From Aliiglaciecola sp. 3_MG-2023 (lineage in GTDB: Bacteria; Pseudomonadota; Gammaproteobacteria; Enterobacterales; Alteromonadaceae): a DNA stretch of 37,163 nt. The stretch lies in NCBI RefSeq assembly GCF_030548205.1, contig NZ_JAUORV010000026.1:1-37163 (forward strand), read 5' to 3'. The position numbers were made by a program, and so were the translations under genes. Of the stretch, positions 17,947 to 26,722 are shown in pieces; position 1 is the stretch's first letter, and every line of letters starts with the position of its first letter. The notes under the pieces are model-generated. The model was not told where the DNA came from, did not search any database, and saw only the letters and a list, made by a program, of their open reading frames with translations.

Positions 17947-19200
17947 ATGCAAGAATCTCTATTTAGGCAAAGTGCAATTGATCACCAGAAGAATAGGCTT
18001 CACGGTGAAATTTTGCTTATCCCTAGTGCTTCCCATGTTTTCGTAAGCCTGTTTTTGAGTGCGTGGATTGTCGCCGCTTTTGCATGGCTCGTGAGCAGTC
18101 AATACGCTAGAAAAGAAAGTGTAGGCGGTTGGTTGGAACCGCCCAGTGGCGTAGTCAAAGTATTCCCAGAAACGTCTTCTGGCCGGATAGAGCAAGTCTT
18201 AATAACAGAAGGGCAAATCGTCTCAGAAGGACAAGCTTTGGCGGTGATTGAGGGAGATCGCACATTAAGTAGCGGGTCGAGTTTGCAAACAACATTACTC
18301 GCGGAATATAAGAATCAGCAGCAACTACTAATGGCTCAACTAAAACGAGCTGAAATAGTCAATGATATAAATATAGAAAACACCCAATCAAAGTTAGTCT
18401 CTATGGGACAAGACATCATTCGACTTGACGCGCAGATTCAAACTCTACAAAAACGCTATTCATTAGTGGCTTCCCGCTATCAAAATTATCAGTCCATGGG
18501 ACAGTCAGGACATATCTCCAAAGCCGATTTAGAACAAGTTTTAGAACAAAAGCTGGCATTGCAAAATCAGCAGCAAGGCTTACAGCGAGAAAAAATAAAC
18601 TTAAATAATGAAATTACCACAACCGAAAATCAATTATTAACCCTCCCCCAGAATCAGTTAAACCAAACTAATCAGCTGAAATCTAAGCTCAGTGATCTCG
18701 CTCTAAAGATTGCCCAGTTAAACGGTCAAAGTCGACATGTATTAAAGGCGTCTCGTGATGGAATAGTATCGAACCTGCTGGCTCAAATAGGTCAACAAAC
18801 GAATCAAAATACGCCGCTGCTCTCAATAGTGCCGCAAAAAAGTCAGATTGAAGCAAAGCTACTAGTGCCAGTTAAAGCAATAGGATTTGTTCAACAAGGC
18901 CAGCCAATTCAAATTCGCTACGACGCTTTTCCATATCAAAAGTTTGGATTATATCTAGGAAAGATTACCAGCGTTTCTGACGCAGTAATTTTACCCAATG
19001 AAGTGCACAATGCCCCGGTGAGTATTCAAGAGCCCGTATACTTAGTGCATGCCACCCTCGACTCCCAGTTCGTTTCTGCCTATGGAAAGCAACTCAACCT
19101 AAAATCAGGGATGACCTTGTCTGCTGACGTGCAATTAGGTGAACGCAGTTTATTAGAATGGATATTTGAGCCTCTATTAAGTTTGCGGGGTAGAATTTAA
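17947..19200 (+). CDS. HlyD-family membrane fusion protein of the peptide exporter
   Basis: 417 aa. A short cytoplasmic N-terminus leads into one transmembrane helix at about residues 31-50. A split biotinyl-lipoyl domain follows (SGRIEQVLITEGQIVSEGQALAVIEG), then a long coiled-coil hairpin rich in Gln and Leu (about 120-245), and the second lipoyl half (KASRDGIVSNLLAQIGQ). A beta-barrel with FPYQKFGLYLGKITSVS completes it. Such adaptors bridge an inner-membrane ABC exporter to a TolC-type outer-membrane channel; no such channel is encoded in the window. The ribosome-binding site is AAGGGA. It overlaps the next gene by one base (TAATG), so adaptor and exporter are co-translated. Confidence 0.93.
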   Translation: MQESLFRQSAIDHQKNRLHGEILLIPSASHVFVSLFLSAWIVAAFAWLVSSQYARKESVGGWLEPPSGVVKVFPETSSGRIEQVLITEGQIVSEGQALAVIEGDRTLSSGSSLQTTLLAEYKNQQQLLMAQLKRAEIVNDINIENTQSKLVSMGQDIIRLDAQIQTLQKRYSLVASRYQNYQSMGQSGHISKADLEQVLEQKLALQNQQQGLQREKINLNNEITTTENQLLTLPQNQLNQTNQLKSKLSDLALKIAQLNGQSRHVLKASRDGIVSNLLAQIGQQTNQNTPLLSIVPQKSQIEAKLLVPVKAIGFVQQGQPIQIRYDAFPYQKFGLYLGKITSVSDAVILPNEVHNAPVSIQEPVYLVHATLDSQFVSAYGKQLNLKSGMTLSADVQLGERSLLEWIFEPLLSLRGRI

Positions 19201-21359
19201 TGAACAGCATGACTTTTGCCCGCCCCGAACGTCTGCTTAACTTCAATACAAAGCATTCTTTGCCATGTATTTTGCAAACTGAAGCCTCTGAATGTGGTTT
19301 AGCATGCCTAGCGATGATCAGCGGATTTTATGGATATGAAATTGATTTAACTAGTATACGTAGCCGTTTCTCCATTTCAGCCCACGGCGCAACCCTTAAA
19401 CAGATTATGCAAATTGCGGGTCAAATGGAATTATCCCCGCGGGCTTTGCGCCTTGAAATAGAACAGTTAGCTGAACTGCAAACTCCCTGCATATTGCATT
19501 GGGAGTTGAAACACTTTGTAGTGTTAAAAAAAGTCACAAAACATAAAATCTATATCCACGATCCTGCCGTAGGAGAGCGGGTATTAGAGTTGGCCGAAGT
19601 TGACAAACTATTCACCGGTATAGCTTTGGAACTCACTCCAACTCCCGCATTTGAAAAGGGCAAACAAAAGCGAAAGTTATCCTTAAGCCATTTTTGGAAT
19701 CGAATTACAGGGTTGAAGCGCAGTTTGGTGATTATTCTGGTGCTTTCACTATTTATTCAGGTTTTTGCCCTAATTCAACCTTACTACATGCAAACGGTGA
19801 TAGATGACGTCATCTTGCGTTCAGATCTGAACTTACTCACGGTTCTAGCGTTTGGCTTCGGGCTACTGTTATTGATAGATACTGCCACCTCATATATTCG
19901 TCAAACTGTGATATTGAACCTTTCAAGCCGCCTAAATATACAGATGGCAGCAAATGTTTTTACCCACCTTATTCGTCTACCCCTTAACTATTTTAGCAAA
20001 CGTCATATGGGGGATGTTGTTTCACGATTTGGTTCATTGCAAAGTATTCGAGAACTTTTAACGACTGGTTTTGTTACGGTGTTTGTTGATGGTTTGATGG
20101 CTATTTTTACCCTTTGGGTGATGTTTTTATATGACCAAAAATTGACCTTTATTGTTTTAGCCATTGTATTTCTCTATGCATTGTTACGTTACCTTTTTTA
20201 TAAACCATTAAGACGCTTAACTGAAGAGAGCATTGTCTCTTCAGCAAAAGAAAATAGTCACTTTATGGAGTCTGTACGCGCTATCCAAACCATAAAGCTG
20301 TTTGAAAAGGAGACAGATAGACAAAGCCAGTGGCAAAACAAACTCGCTGAAGCAATGAATAAAGAGATACGTCTTCAACGCTGGAGAATAGGTTTTGAAA
20401 CTGCCAATAAAATACTGTTTGGACTAGAAAATATTCTGGTTATTTATTTTGCAGCATTGGCTGTTACGAACAACATGTTAAGTGTGGGAATGTTATTTGC
20501 GTTTGTGAGTTACAAAGCTCGTTTTATTAATTCAATGGATAATCTCATCGAAAAGTGGATTGAATTCCGAATGTTAGAGCTTCATTGTGAACGACTTGCA
20601 GATGTCGTTTATACCCCAAAAGATCCAATGCTAAAAGAGTTCAAAAACCCTTGCCTATCCAGCCCAATATCTGAACAAGACAAGATACAAGGGGAAATTA
20701 GATTACAGAATTTGGCATTTTCATACAGTCAGTTGGATGCCCCCGTGTTACAAAATATCAGTCACCATTTTGAAGCCGGTTCTACCATCGCAATCATTGG
20801 TGCCAGCGGCAGCGGAAAGAGCACATTAATGAAATGCATGATGGGATTGTTGCAACCCACAGCGGGGCACGTTTTAGTCGATGGCACCGCGCTCTGTAAC
20901 CTAAAAGACTACCGCCAAAGCATTGCTGCGGTAATGCAAGATGATGTGCTTTTAACTGGCTCAATTGCAGAAAATATCGCCTGTCTCTCAACCAATATAG
21001 ATATGCAAAAGGTGGTCTATTGCGCTCACTTAGCTTGCATCCATGACGATATCACCAAAACCAGTATGCAATACAACACCCTAGTTGGCGATATGGGTGC
21101 GAATTTGAGTGGCGGTCAAAAACAACGGATTATTTTAGCCAGAGCCCTTTACAAAAAACCTCGTATTTTATTTTTAGATGAGGCCACCAGCCATTTAGAT
21201 GTAAACAACGAAATGGCCATCAATAATCATATTAAACAGTTATCGATCACACGCGTGATCATCGCTCACCGTCCCCAAACCATTGCCAGTGCCGACAAGG
21301 TGTTGAGCTTGGAGGCTGGACAGTTAAGCGATGTGACCTCGTCGATAAAACAGCCGTAA
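19200..21359 (+). CDS. C39-peptidase-containing ABC exporter (PCAT)
   Basis: 719 aa. Residues about 20-145 are a C39 cysteine peptidase with Gln26, Cys32 (SECGLACLAMI), His105 (KHFVVL) and Asp121 (IHDPAVG), all intact. About 165-460 hold six transmembrane helices. The ATPase has Walker A GASGSGKS (534-541), Q-loop MQDD, signature LSGGQ (636-640), Walker B ILFLDEA (656-662) and H-loop His690. Such proteins cut leader peptides after a Gly-Gly, Gly-Ala or Ala-Gly pair and export the core. Both small peptides in this window (at 4882 and 21719) have such a leader. It is the second gene of the operon, after the HlyD adaptor. Confidence 0.95.
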   Translation: MNSMTFARPERLLNFNTKHSLPCILQTEASECGLACLAMISGFYGYEIDLTSIRSRFSISAHGATLKQIMQIAGQMELSPRALRLEIEQLAELQTPCILHWELKHFVVLKKVTKHKIYIHDPAVGERVLELAEVDKLFTGIALELTPTPAFEKGKQKRKLSLSHFWNRITGLKRSLVIILVLSLFIQVFALIQPYYMQTVIDDVILRSDLNLLTVLAFGFGLLLLIDTATSYIRQTVILNLSSRLNIQMAANVFTHLIRLPLNYFSKRHMGDVVSRFGSLQSIRELLTTGFVTVFVDGLMAIFTLWVMFLYDQKLTFIVLAIVFLYALLRYLFYKPLRRLTEESIVSSAKENSHFMESVRAIQTIKLFEKETDRQSQWQNKLAEAMNKEIRLQRWRIGFETANKILFGLENILVIYFAALAVTNNMLSVGMLFAFVSYKARFINSMDNLIEKWIEFRMLELHCERLADVVYTPKDPMLKEFKNPCLSSPISEQDKIQGEIRLQNLAFSYSQLDAPVLQNISHHFEAGSTIAIIGASGSGKSTLMKCMMGLLQPTAGHVLVDGTALCNLKDYRQSIAAVMQDDVLLTGSIAENIACLSTNIDMQKVVYCAHLACIHDDITKTSMQYNTLVGDMGANLSGGQKQRIILARALYKKPRILFLDEATSHLDVNNEMAINNHIKQLSITRVIIAHRPQTIASADKVLSLEAGQLSDVTSSIKQP

Positions 21360-21389
21360 ACATCAACCTACTATTTAAGGAAAAATACC

Positions 21390-21611
21390 ATGGAAAATAT
21401 GTTGGAGTTCTACCAAAACAAACTATCTAAACGTGAGGCCCAGGTCGCCAACAAAGTGCGTGAAGGTTTAAGTAACCGTTCCATTGCTGAACAGCTATTT
21501 ATTAGTGAGCGGACGGTGAAATTTCACTGCACTAACATTTTTAGAAAATTAGCGATAAATAATCGAAAAATGCTGCGGACATTATTTCCCAATGCCTATG
21601 AAACAGCTTAA
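21390..21611 (+). CDS. LuxR-type HTH-only transcription regulator
   Basis: 73 aa, consisting of little more than a LuxR/GerE helix-turn-helix (about 10-65): LSKREAQVANKVREGLSNRSIAEQLFISERTVKFHCTNIFRKL. There is no autoinducer, receiver or other sensor domain, so it resembles stand-alone GerE-like regulators. AAGGA is upstream of the ATG. It lies 30 bp after the exporter and directly before the precursor gene. A 20-bp palindrome of lux-box form begins one base after its stop codon, a natural candidate for its own operator. The partner that controls its activity is unknown. Confidence 0.9.
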   Translation: MENMLEFYQNKLSKREAQVANKVREGLSNRSIAEQLFISERTVKFHCTNIFRKLAINNRKMLRTLFPNAYETA

Positions 21612-21631
21612 AACTGTACCCTGGTACAGTT
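21612..21631. promoter_or_regulatory. Lux-box-like 20-bp palindrome upstream of the precursor gene
   Basis: AACTGTACCCTGGTACAGTT has 9-bp perfect arms around CT and fits the CTGT-N8-ACAG form of LuxR-type operators. It lies right after the LuxR-type gene and 87 bp before the precursor start. A possible -10 (CATACT 21652-21657 or CATAAT 21658-21663) would put its centre near -42 to -48. A second inverted repeat GAGTAT / ATACTC lies at 21640-21658. Alternatively the palindrome forms a hairpin (8 bp, loop CCTG) followed by AACTTTTTG and ends the upstream transcript. Confidence 0.55.
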
Positions 21632-21718
21632 AACTTTTTGAGTATTTTAGCCATACTCATAATGTCAGTACAATGAAGTACGGCATCTAACCAAAGTAAA
21701 TATTACAAGGAGAATGAA

Positions 21719-21904
21719 ATGGAACATCCATTCAATACGAAAAAGGAACTTACTAATTTATCTACCGAGGAAGTGGCTGCAGGTTCACTGTCGAATCGAC
21801 TGCCCTCGGAAAAAACACCCACTATCCGGCCTAAAATCAAACCTCCCATGGAGACGACCATGGCCATTGGTGAGGAAGGTGGCAGTTTTGGTAATTGGTT
21901 CTAG
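21719..21904 (+). CDS. Candidate graspetide precursor peptide
   Basis: 61 aa, start chosen six bases after AAGGAG; the ATG at 21714 gives another frame that lacks these features. The leader is residues 1-22 with L11, V19 and a C39-type Ala-Gly site (A21-G22). The core starts at Ser23 and is Pro/Lys-rich up to PKIKPP. It ends with ETTMAIGEEGGSFGNWF. T46-T47 and E52-E53 form TTxxxxEE. From memory of the graspetide literature, plesiocin-type (group 2) precursors carry this pattern, in which an ATP-grasp enzyme links two Thr hydroxyls to two Glu side chains as a bicyclic hairpin. Here there is one such repeat; plesiocin has several. The neighbours are a C39 exporter and an ATP-grasp ligase. The assignment rests on motif plus context, without a homology search. 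Confidence 0.82.
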   Translation: MEHPFNTKKELTNLSTEEVAAGSLSNRLPSEKTPTIRPKIKPPMETTMAIGEEGGSFGNWF

Positions 21905-21945
21905 GGAATGATTAGTTCATAGATTCATAAAGAACTAAAAACCCG

Positions 21946-21974
21946 TAGTGAACTACCACTCAGGTGGTTCACTA
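21946..21974 (+). terminator. Hairpin between precursor and ligase genes (attenuator)
   Basis: TAGTGAACTACC (21946-21957) pairs with GGTGGTTCACTA (21963-21974) over 12 bp with one T-G wobble and a 5-nt loop, followed by TTTCTA. It lies between the precursor and the ATP-grasp gene. A partial terminator or mRNA stabiliser here would keep precursor levels above enzyme levels, as is common in RiPP operons. Confidence 0.65.
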
Positions 21975-22014
21975 TTTCTAAACCTTTAACTTCGATAAAA
22001 CTACAGGACGTGTT

Positions 22015-22944
22015 ATGTCGGTTGTTATTATTTTAGGTGCCAGTCAAGACTGTCACGCATTACATATGTTGCAAGCATGCCATCAATTAGGGATAGAAGC
22101 TGCGTTGTTTGACACGTCTCTTTATCCGTCCTGTCACAGCATTAGTTGGAACCCAATGCTGGCGAAAGGTGGTTTAAGGTTAAACTCAACGTTTTACAAA
22201 TTTGAACAAATCAACAGTGTATTTTGGAGTAGTGTCGGTCCTCCCAGTTTAGGGACAGAGACAAATCCCTCGTTGTATCAAATTGCCATGAGTGATAGCT
22301 CTAGCGCCCTGCGAACTTTTTTCGATGAAAGCAGTATCCGTTGGATCAATTCCTGGCAGGTGTTTGACTCCCACAAAGTGAAACCACGACAATTACATAA
22401 AGCAGCAACCATAGGTGCACTCATCCCACAAACTTATATTGGTAACGAAACCGAAGATATCCTTGCCTTCGCAAAGCAGTATAAAAAATTGTTATTCAAA
22501 CCTGTGTATGGCGGCTCACATGCCACCTTGATAGATGAGAAACAGCTTAACTCGGCACACCTGCAAAAAGTCCTGCGTTATGCTCCAGTCACCATTCAAA
22601 AATATATTGAAGGAACAAACATACGCACTTATGTCATTGGTTCTGAGGTTTTTAGTGCCGAGATAATCAGTGACGAGGTTGATTTTAGACTGCAATCAAA
22701 CCCTGTCCACGTTCCCACCAAAACACCTGCGAAAATTGTTAACTTAGCCAAGCGTTTGACTCAAGGGTTTAATATGCATTGGACAGCCATAGACTGGCGT
22801 CGTGACAACCAAGGTAACTATTATTTTTTAGAAGCAAATCCCAGCCCGATGTTTATCCACTTTGAACAACTTACCGGCTACCCAATTACAGACATGCTAG
22901 TTCAAGCACTCATTCAGCCAAGATATTTTTCAAACGTTGGTTAA
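22015..22944 (+). CDS. ATP-grasp ligase, putative graspetide macrocyclase
   Basis: 309 aa, the size of MvdC/MvdD-type RimK-like ligases. The N-terminal pre-ATP-grasp domain is about residues 1-110. The central part shows KPRQLHKAATIGALIPQTYIGN, then FKPVYGGSHATL (ATP-binding Lys162), QKYIEGTNIRTYVIG (hinge and Arg204), and WTAIDWRRD. The magnesium site is FLEANPSPMF with Glu273 and Asn275. The family activates carboxylates as acyl phosphates; in graspetides the acceptors are Thr/Ser hydroxyls (esters) or Lys amines (amides) of the precursor. AGGA lies upstream of the ATG. It is last in the operon, 110 bp after the precursor. The other possibility, a peptide or glutamate ligase unrelated to RiPPs, is less likely given the context. 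Confidence 0.88.
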   Translation: MSVVIILGASQDCHALHMLQACHQLGIEAALFDTSLYPSCHSISWNPMLAKGGLRLNSTFYKFEQINSVFWSSVGPPSLGTETNPSLYQIAMSDSSSALRTFFDESSIRWINSWQVFDSHKVKPRQLHKAATIGALIPQTYIGNETEDILAFAKQYKKLLFKPVYGGSHATLIDEKQLNSAHLQKVLRYAPVTIQKYIEGTNIRTYVIGSEVFSAEIISDEVDFRLQSNPVHVPTKTPAKIVNLAKRLTQGFNMHWTAIDWRRDNQGNYYFLEANPSPMFIHFEQLTGYPITDMLVQALIQPRYFSNVG

Positions 22945-23138
22945 ATTAGACAAGGTGAAGTAAGCGCTTAAAATAAAGTGTATCTTTATCCATACAAATA
23001 GGAGTCTGTATACAATTTCTGAAACGTTTTCGTCATTCAATCTAAAGTGTATAGTGTTGGCGGCTAAACAGGACATGGTATGAGCGTTATAGTCTTTAAC
23101 GCAATTATCAACTGATAATAAAATGACAGGAATTCTCA

Positions 23139-26100
23139 ATGAATACACTAAACAAAGGCATTAAGGTAAGTAAATTACTATTGAGCCTTTCACTATTGTT
23201 TTCTGCACACACGTTTGCAGCGCAAGCAGATCCAACAGAGGCGGAAACTGACTCGCCTTCAGCTGAAAAGCAAGATTGGGATGTAACAAATCCCCCATTC
23301 GAGTTGTCTTCAATTGATATTGAAACGGACGAAGTGACTTGGTCTAGTTTAGATATCTCTCCAGATGGCAAACACATGGTGTTTGATACCCTAGGAAATA
23401 TTTTCATTGTTGATAGTCAAGGCGGGAAAGCCAAAGCATTGACTCAAGATTTTGCTTGGAATATCCAACCTGCTTTTAGTCCTGATGGCAAAAAAATCGC
23501 GTTTAGCTCAGACCGAGATGGCTTGTCCAACATTTGGATGATGGACATAGAAAGTGGCGAACTAAACCAAATCACCAAAGAAAAAAATAACATAATGCAC
23601 TCCCCCAAGTGGAGTCCAGACGGACAGTATATTCTTGCAACCAAAGGAATAATGTCGAGCCGTAGTATTCCCGCTGGGGAAATTTGGATGTATCACTATT
23701 CTGGTGGCGATGGCATTCAAATTAAAGCCAGAGTGAATGGCAAAAAAGACCAAAAGAACATTGCTGATCCAGCATTTTCACCTGATGGTAAGTACGTATA
23801 CTTCACCCAAGATATTACCGGTGGCTCAACATTTAGCTATAACCGAGATCCGTTAAAATCAGTTTTTGCTATCACCCGTTACGATCTAGAAAGTGGCGAT
23901 GAAGAACGATTTGTCAGTGGCACAGGTGGTGCAATTGTACCTACTCCCTCCCCTGACGGTAAACAATTAGCCTTTGTTCGCCGCATCAAAAACAGAACTG
24001 CTTTGTTCGTCAAAAATTTAGCTGACGGCAGTGAAAGAGTTTTGTATCAAGCCCTTGAGCGCGATATGCAAGAAGGTTTCGGTAGTGAAGGGTATTTCGC
24101 CTATTTCGATTGGACACCTGATTCTGAAAATATTGTTTTTTGGACTGGCGGTAAGTTTCATAAACTCAACGTGAATAGCCTCGAAATTGAAGATATTCCA
24201 GTATCCTTGTCCACCACAGCACAATATGCAGATGCACTGCGTTTTGATGTGGATGTGGCACCAGATACATTCGATGTAAAAATGATTCGCTGGGCACAAA
24301 AGTCTCCCAACGGGAAATCAATTCTTTATCAAGCTTTGGGTAAGTTATATGTCAAAGACTTGAAATCAGGCAAAGTGAAGCGCCTAACAAAACAAAATGA
24401 CCATGATGAATATTTCCCCCGTTATTCAAATGATGGCAAAAAAATCGTTTACACCACTTGGAATGATCAAGATCTAGGTAGCATAAGAGTGGTTTCTGCG
24501 CGTGGCGGAAGAGGCAAAGTTGTTTCAAAAAACCCGGGACATTATGTTGAGCCAAGTTTTTCCCTCGATGGAGAATTGCTGACTTATCGCAAAACCACCG
24601 GAGGCTATTTACTTTCTCCGAAGTGGTCCGTTGAGCCAGGGCTTTACGTGACGAATTTAGATGAGAAAACCCACACGCGTATATCTAAAAATGGTGTTGC
24701 GCCGCACTTTGCAGGCTCAAATGAGCGCGTTTACTTTACCACGGTTGTTGGCGGCACGGCATACACTGAAACCCAACTAGTGAGCGTTGATTTACATGGC
24801 GAAGATAAACGTGAACATTTGTATGGCGCCGACAAAGTGAGTGAATACCGATTATCCCATGATGGAAAATGGATTGCCTTCGTTCATCAATACAATGCCT
24901 ATATCGCTCCGTTTAAACAAATGGGTAAACGCCAAAATATTGGTCCTTCAAGCACAGCTACACCGCTTAAACAAGTGTCTAGCCGAGCAGGTGAGTACCT
25001 TACTTGGTCGCCAGACAATAAGACTCTATCGTGGTATCACGGCCCTTACTATTTCGAGCGAGAATTGAAAGATGCTTTCGATTTTATGCCCAATGCACCA
25101 GCAACATTGCCCGAACCTGTTAGTGAAGGAATTAATCTGTCATTCAGTCAAAAAGCTGATAAGCCCGATGGTTACAAAGCTATTGTGGGTGGCACTGTAG
25201 TTACTATGCGTGATGCAGATAATCAGCAGGAAGTCATTGAAAATGCCGTTATACTCATCAACAATAATAAAATTGAGGCAGTGGGAAAAGCTGCTGATAT
25301 TGAAGTTCCTAGTTCAGCCTTGGTGATCGATGCTAACGGAAAAACCATTATCCCAGGCTTGATCGATACCCATGCCCATGGCTCACAAGGGAGTAACGAA
25401 ATTATTCCTCAACAAAATTGGAGTCAATACTCAAACCTAGCATTTGGTGTAACCACAATTCACGATCCATCCAATGACACTACCGAGATTTTTTCTGCCT
25501 CGGAGTTACAAAAAGCAGGTAAAATTGTCGCACCTCGTATCTATTCCACAGGTACGATTTTATATGGTGCAGAGGCCCTCGGTTACAAGGCGATTATTAA
25601 TAACCTTGCGGATGCCAAGTATCACTTGCAACGCTTGAAAGATGTGGGTGCTATATCGGTTAAAAGCTACAATCAACCCCGTCGTGATCAACGTCAGCAA
25701 GTATTAGCCGCTGCAAAAGAGTTAGAAATGATGGTGGTGCCTGAAGGTGGTGGTAAATTGCAACAAAACATCACTATGGTAGTAGATGGTCATACTGGTT
25801 TGGAACATTCCCTTCCTATTGCCAAAGGTTACAATGATCTAACCAAATTATGGTCTGCAACAAAGTCTGGATATACCCCTACCTTTATCGTTTCCTATGG
25901 TGGGTTAATGGGAGAAGAGTATTGGTACGACCGCACTGAAGTATGGAAGAATCCACGTTTGATGCGTTATACACCATCTTATATTATCGACCGTCGTTCG
26001 ATTCGTCGCCCCACAGCACCAGATAATCAATACAACCATTTCGACGTTGCATCTTATGCAAAAGAGCTCAGAGATAAAGGTGTGAGTATTCACATTGGTG

Positions 26101-26495
26101 GCCATGGTCAAAGGGAAGGTTTAGCCGCCCATTGGGAACTTTGGTCCATGCAACAAGGTGGGTTTACGCCTTGGGAAGCCCTGAGAGGTGGCACCATAGA
26201 TGGCGCGAAGCATTTAGGCATGGATAAGCAAATTGGTAGTATCGAAGTAGGTAAACTAGCAGACCTGGTTATCATTGACGGCGACGTTTTAAGCGACCTT
26301 AGGCGCAGTGAGTATGTTGATTACACCGTAATTAATGGACGTATCTATGAAGCTGCAAGCATGAACGAAGTGAATAGCAAACAAAAGCGACAAGCATTCT
26401 TCTTTGAACAAGATAACCAAAGCTTTATGCCTAAAGAAACTCAAATTAGAGTCCACGAAAAAGCCAAACAACATAATTGGGTGCACCAGCACTGA
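23139..26495 (+). CDS. Exported TolB-propeller / amidohydrolase fusion protein
   Basis: 1118 aa. Residues about 1-30 form a signal peptide. About 45-660 contain WD40-like (PD40/TolB) strands with many SPDGK turns (for example ISPDGKHM, FSPDGKKI), forming one or two beta-propellers. About 690-1090 is a metal-dependent amidohydrolase of the imidazolonepropionase/prolidase type: VIPGLIDTHAHG with His745 and His747, later HIGGHGQ, and the closing GSIEVGKLADLVIIDGD. It probably acts on peptides or cyclic amides outside the cytoplasm; the substrate is unknown. It lies about 195 bp after the graspetide ligase with no obvious terminator between, so read-through is possible. The same fusion is common in marine bacteria as a stand-alone gene, so a functional link is not implied. 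Confidence 0.88.
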   Translation: MNTLNKGIKVSKLLLSLSLLFSAHTFAAQADPTEAETDSPSAEKQDWDVTNPPFELSSIDIETDEVTWSSLDISPDGKHMVFDTLGNIFIVDSQGGKAKALTQDFAWNIQPAFSPDGKKIAFSSDRDGLSNIWMMDIESGELNQITKEKNNIMHSPKWSPDGQYILATKGIMSSRSIPAGEIWMYHYSGGDGIQIKARVNGKKDQKNIADPAFSPDGKYVYFTQDITGGSTFSYNRDPLKSVFAITRYDLESGDEERFVSGTGGAIVPTPSPDGKQLAFVRRIKNRTALFVKNLADGSERVLYQALERDMQEGFGSEGYFAYFDWTPDSENIVFWTGGKFHKLNVNSLEIEDIPVSLSTTAQYADALRFDVDVAPDTFDVKMIRWAQKSPNGKSILYQALGKLYVKDLKSGKVKRLTKQNDHDEYFPRYSNDGKKIVYTTWNDQDLGSIRVVSARGGRGKVVSKNPGHYVEPSFSLDGELLTYRKTTGGYLLSPKWSVEPGLYVTNLDEKTHTRISKNGVAPHFAGSNERVYFTTVVGGTAYTETQLVSVDLHGEDKREHLYGADKVSEYRLSHDGKWIAFVHQYNAYIAPFKQMGKRQNIGPSSTATPLKQVSSRAGEYLTWSPDNKTLSWYHGPYYFERELKDAFDFMPNAPATLPEPVSEGINLSFSQKADKPDGYKAIVGGTVVTMRDADNQQEVIENAVILINNNKIEAVGKAADIEVPSSALVIDANGKTIIPGLIDTHAHGSQGSNEIIPQQNWSQYSNLAFGVTTIHDPSNDTTEIFSASELQKAGKIVAPRIYSTGTILYGAEALGYKAIINNLADAKYHLQRLKDVGAISVKSYNQPRRDQRQQVLAAAKELEMMVVPEGGGKLQQNITMVVDGHTGLEHSLPIAKGYNDLTKLWSATKSGYTPTFIVSYGGLMGEEYWYDRTEVWKNPRLMRYTPSYIIDRRSIRRPTAPDNQYNHFDVASYAKELRDKGVSIHIGGHGQREGLAAHWELWSMQQGGFTPWEALRGGTIDGAKHLGMDKQIGSIEVGKLADLVIIDGDVLSDLRRSEYVDYTVINGRIYEAASMNEVNSKQKRQAFFFEQDNQSFMPKETQIRVHEKAKQHNWVHQH

Positions 26496-26516
26496 GTGAA
26501 TATGTTGAACACATTA

Positions 26517-26537
26517 GGGCGCGTAAAGCGCCCTTTT
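26517..26537 (+). terminator. Intrinsic terminator of the amidohydrolase gene
   Basis: GGGCGC (26517-26522), loop GTAAA, GCGCCC (26528-26533), then TTTT. Confidence 0.93.
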
Positions 26538-26722
26538 ACTTTAAGCCTGCTATGAACTTGTGTAATGAATTGCACTCGTAAATACATAACCTGAGTAATT
26601 TATATTAAACTTGACGTTAAAGTTGATTCTGTTTATTTGCTTAGTTTCGCAAATAGTGGGATAAAACAACTAAGGGTTTCAGTTCAATCTAGCTAAAAGA
26701 AGTAATTTAGGAGTATTAGCAC

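Noticed and set aside
21714..21911. 65-codon reading frame starting five bases before the precursor ATG
   Set aside because: Its spacing to AAGGAG is too short, and the product lacks the leader and TTxxxxEE features of the overlapping frame.
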